DNA from: Paenibacillus oryzae
GTDB lineage: Bacteria > Bacillota > Bacilli > Paenibacillales > Paenibacillaceae
Length of the DNA stretch: 64,000 nucleotides
Assembly (NCBI RefSeq): GCF_001675045.1
Contig: NZ_LYPA01000075.1
Coordinates: 75,219 to 139,218 of the forward strand
Reading direction: 5' to 3'
Position numbers and translations under genes: made by a program. Positions 62,137 to 64,000 of this stretch are shown here, piece by piece. Under the pieces are notes generated by a model. The model made no database searches. It was given only the letters and a program-made list of their open reading frames with translations, and was not told where the DNA came from. Numbering within the stretch: position 1 is the first letter of the stretch; each line of letters starts with the position of its first letter.

Positions 62137-63483
62137 TCACTCCTCCCCGGATACTTTTTCCGCTTCCCAATAAATCGATGAAACCGCCTTGGCCAAGGCA
62201 TCTGCCGTCAGGTATGATTCCTCCAGCGTATTTTCAACGCCGCCTATCTCCACCAGCACATTGCCCGGCGATTGCGACTGATTGTATTCCGCATTTCCCG
62301 TATTTGCAGTTTTCCCCCAAATGCCGCGCGAAATACCAGGATACTCCTTTTCCAGCGCCTCATGGATTTTGGCGGCAACCTTTTCGTTTTCCTTCCAATC
62401 GGGATTGCGGTGGCCGATAATAAAATAAACCTGGGCATAGCTTTTTCCATTGATATCAACCGTTGTATACTCCCGCTTCTGCGAATCGCGGTGAATGTCG
62501 AACATAAATTTAAGATCGTCGCTGCTTGCCAGCGCCTCCTTGACTGTTTTGAGCGAATATTTGTAGCTCAGCTCCCAGCGGTAATCTTTAATTGCCGTAG
62601 GATAGTCGGTGTCGGAATGCATGCTGCCTACGCCCAGCTCCTCCAGCTTGTCCGCAAGTCTTTTTCCTACCAGCGTAATATTGGTTGTTTTGGAAGTGGC
62701 GTCTTTGGCGTCCGCCCCCAGCTCCGGATACCAGGATTCCCGGTTATGAGAATGGTAGACAAAAACAACCTTGGATTTCCCCGTTGAAACAGCGCCTTTA
62801 TCGGGAGGTGCGCCGGTTTCTCCATCCTCGCCGCCTTCATTTGTGGCAGGCTGTTCCTCATCCGTGCCGGAAGTCACCGCCTCCCCTTCATCCTCATGCA
62901 GCCCAGCCAGCGGATCGTAGGTAGGCGGATGGTCTCTAGGCCCCACCTCAACATCGCCTCCAGCGCCTTTTCGGATCAGAAAATACCGGTTATCGCTCAT
63001 TCCCGCCATTTGACTGGCGACCAGGCTTTCCGGCCTTGCGGGGTTAATATCCGTTAACGTGCGCATCAGGAATGCGCCAACCTCTTTACCTGATAACGAC
63101 TCTGATTCCAGACTGCTTTGAAAGGCGGGCATTTCCATCTCCAGCATGTCGCCAAAAAATCCGCTGGAAAGCGACGCCGCAATGCCTTTCATTCCAGTGG
63201 AGCCAATATCGGAATTTGTACCATACCAGGCAATCGCAACACCTAGCACGATAAAAAAAAGCATAGAGCTAAGCGACATTGCAACATAAGCCCGGCCAGT
63301 AACCAAAATGCTTCTCAGCTTATCGCCGCTCCTGTGGCGATTCCGTCCATTATCGTCAGGCTTCCCGCCATGCTCCAGCATAAGCGGCCTCATTGGGGAA
63401 GCGTGCTCGCCGCCTTTGTCCTGTCTTAGCTCTTTTAGCGGCGAAGCGCCGTTCATAGGTTTCATCCATGTTTGCTTCATCAT
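62137..63483 (-). CDS. spoIIP: Stage II sporulation protein P, peptidoglycan hydrolase
   Basis: 448-residue membrane-anchored amidase/endopeptidase of the SpoIID-SpoIIM-SpoIIP engulfment complex. One transmembrane helix (about 65-85), an acidic disordered linker (about 190-225) and the amidase domain with VVFVYHSHNRESW, FMFDIHRDSQKR and NVLVEIGGVENTLEE. The likely zinc residues His and Glu are in these motifs. GGAGGG lies 8 bases before the first ATG. In Bacillus gpr lies just upstream; it is not visible here. Confidence 0.96.
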   Translation of the reverse strand: MMKQTWMKPMNGASPLKELRQDKGGEHASPMRPLMLEHGGKPDDNGRNRHRSGDKLRSILVTGRAYVAMSLSSMLFFIVLGVAIAWYGTNSDIGSTGMKGIAASLSSGFFGDMLEMEMPAFQSSLESESLSGKEVGAFLMRTLTDINPARPESLVASQMAGMSDNRYFLIRKGAGGDVEVGPRDHPPTYDPLAGLHEDEGEAVTSGTDEEQPATNEGGEDGETGAPPDKGAVSTGKSKVVFVYHSHNRESWYPELGADAKDATSKTTNITLVGKRLADKLEELGVGSMHSDTDYPTAIKDYRWELSYKYSLKTVKEALASSDDLKFMFDIHRDSQKREYTTVDINGKSYAQVYFIIGHRNPDWKENEKVAAKIHEALEKEYPGISRGIWGKTANTGNAEYNQSQSPGNVLVEIGGVENTLEESYLTADALAKAVSSIYWEAEKVSGEE

Positions 63484-63700
63484 TAGAGTGTCCCTCCTGT
63501 TTCAGCCAAATCTCAATTGTCCATTTCATCTACTTCCAATCTATGAGAGGATTCAAAATCATAGAACCGCAATCTCTGAACCTAGCGGATAAAAAAGAGA
63601 GATGGTAGGCAAGCCCAGGCGGGGAAGAGGGGCAGCATAAAGGAGGATGGTACGGAGCGGTAAGGAGCAGCTAAGCGAATATGGGAAAACCATCAAAATG

Positions 63701-63732
63701 AAAAAAGGCCCGGATGGCTAATGCCACGGGCC
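63701..63732 (-). terminator. Terminator of the edge gene
   Basis: GGCCCG-TGGC and GCCA-CGGGCC arms on the minus strand followed by six T. It lies 45 bases after the stop of the gene cut by the right edge. The rest of the gap to spoIIP (63484-63700) holds no clear feature. Confidence 0.8.
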
Positions 63733-63776
63733 GCGAAATGGCAGGCGAAAGAAAGTCGATTCAGCTAAATACCGGC

Positions 63777-64000
63777 TTATTTGAAGCCCAGGCCCTGCTC
63801 ATGGGTATAGGCGTGCAAAGCTACTTTTGGCTGATCGAAAGCGTCGCTTGCTCGAAGAGCATCGATAAGAGTTAAAATCAGCTTATCCGTCACATGCTCC
63901 ATAATAAAGATATGTGCGTAGCTAACCCCGTCCAACTGCTCGGTAGATAAGGAAAAACGAGTGACAATTGAGGGGTTGGGCCGTAAAAATCTTACAGTAA
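63777..64000 (-). CDS. 3' part of an unrecognised gene cut by the right edge
   Basis: An open frame of 73 codons ends at a TAA (63777-63779), followed by a good terminator. The C-terminus reads HIFIMEHVTDKLILTLID and ends in YTHEQGLGFK. It is not the C-terminus of the spore protease Gpr, which would be expected here by synteny with Bacillus. Family unknown. Confidence 0.6.
   Translation of the reverse strand, partial: TVRFLRPNPSIVTRFSLSTEQLDGVSYAHIFIMEHVTDKLILTLIDALRASDAFDQPKVALHAYTHEQGLGFK

Overview
The window looks like chromosomal DNA from a spore-forming Firmicute of the Paenibacillus type. The evidence is the gene content and order (rpsU-yqeY-yqeZ-floA, yqfC-yqfD-phoH-pgpH-ybeY-dgkA-cdd-era-yqzL-recO, glyQ-glyS-yqfL-yqxD-dnaG-rpoD, spoIIP-yqxA-lepA-hemW, hrcA-grpE-dnaK-dnaJ-prmA), roughly 50% GC, strong GGAGG ribosome binding sites, type B RNase P RNA, a glycyl T-box and a CIRCE operator. 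Almost every gene is on the minus strand. The clear exceptions are a secreted subtilase (about 9.8 kb) and a Na/Pi-cotransporter-like protein (about 46.4 kb). I name no species.

Layout. 0-9.6 kb is accessory: glycogen branching enzyme, a tiny zinc-finger-like protein, an overlapping ABC ATPase / membrane hydrolase / HelD-type helicase operon, and small proteins (His-rich membrane protein, DUF1540, YpuI). 9.7-12.5 kb holds the subtilase, a dispersed repeat, a shared terminator and rnpB. 12.5-31.4 kb is the conserved macromolecular synthesis region: YqfO, TrmK, rpoD, dnaG, YqxD, YqfL, glyQS with its T-box, recO, yqzL, era, cdd, dgkA, ybeY, pgpH, phoH, yqfD and yqfC. 31.6-35.7 kb has a sigma-W-type stress operon (yqeZ-floA and a proline/glycine-rich partner) and rpsU-yqeY. 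35.7-46.1 kb contains a HIT protein, two lineage-specific small proteins, addA/addB and a 23S rRNA methyltransferase-like gene. 46.4-57.1 kb carries the phosphate transporter homologue, a Nudix protein, mtaB, rsmE, a site-2-protease-like gene, prmA and the heat-shock operon. 57.3-64 kb has an ArgA-like acetyltransferase, hemW, lepA, yqxA, spoIIP and a gene cut by the edge.

The most striking signal that ordinary annotation does not explain is a dispersed intergenic repeat present three times (11.6, 46.2 and 58.3-58.5 kb, the last inverted). Each copy holds four short dyad cores (like GGTCA-N4-TGACC) whose start-to-start distances are exactly 51, 61 and 51 bp in all three loci, although the spacers have diverged. 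The dyad arms show some compensating changes. Other notable points are a site-2 protease gene that can only begin at a non-AUG codon in frame after the prmA stop, a 165-bp inverted-repeat element (MITE-like) whose first bases are the era stop codon, a recO stop codon inside the -35 box of the glyQS promoter, a degenerate 20-bp tandem repeat array, and an ARG-box-like site upstream of the ArgA-like acetyltransferase.

Together the conserved genes cover replication start (DnaG, RpoD), tRNA charging and modification, ribosome maturation (Era, YbeY, PrmA, RsmE, LepA), recombination (RecO, AddAB), protein folding and sporulation. Most are packed with overlapping ATGA or TAATG junctions, so translational coupling is likely in many places.
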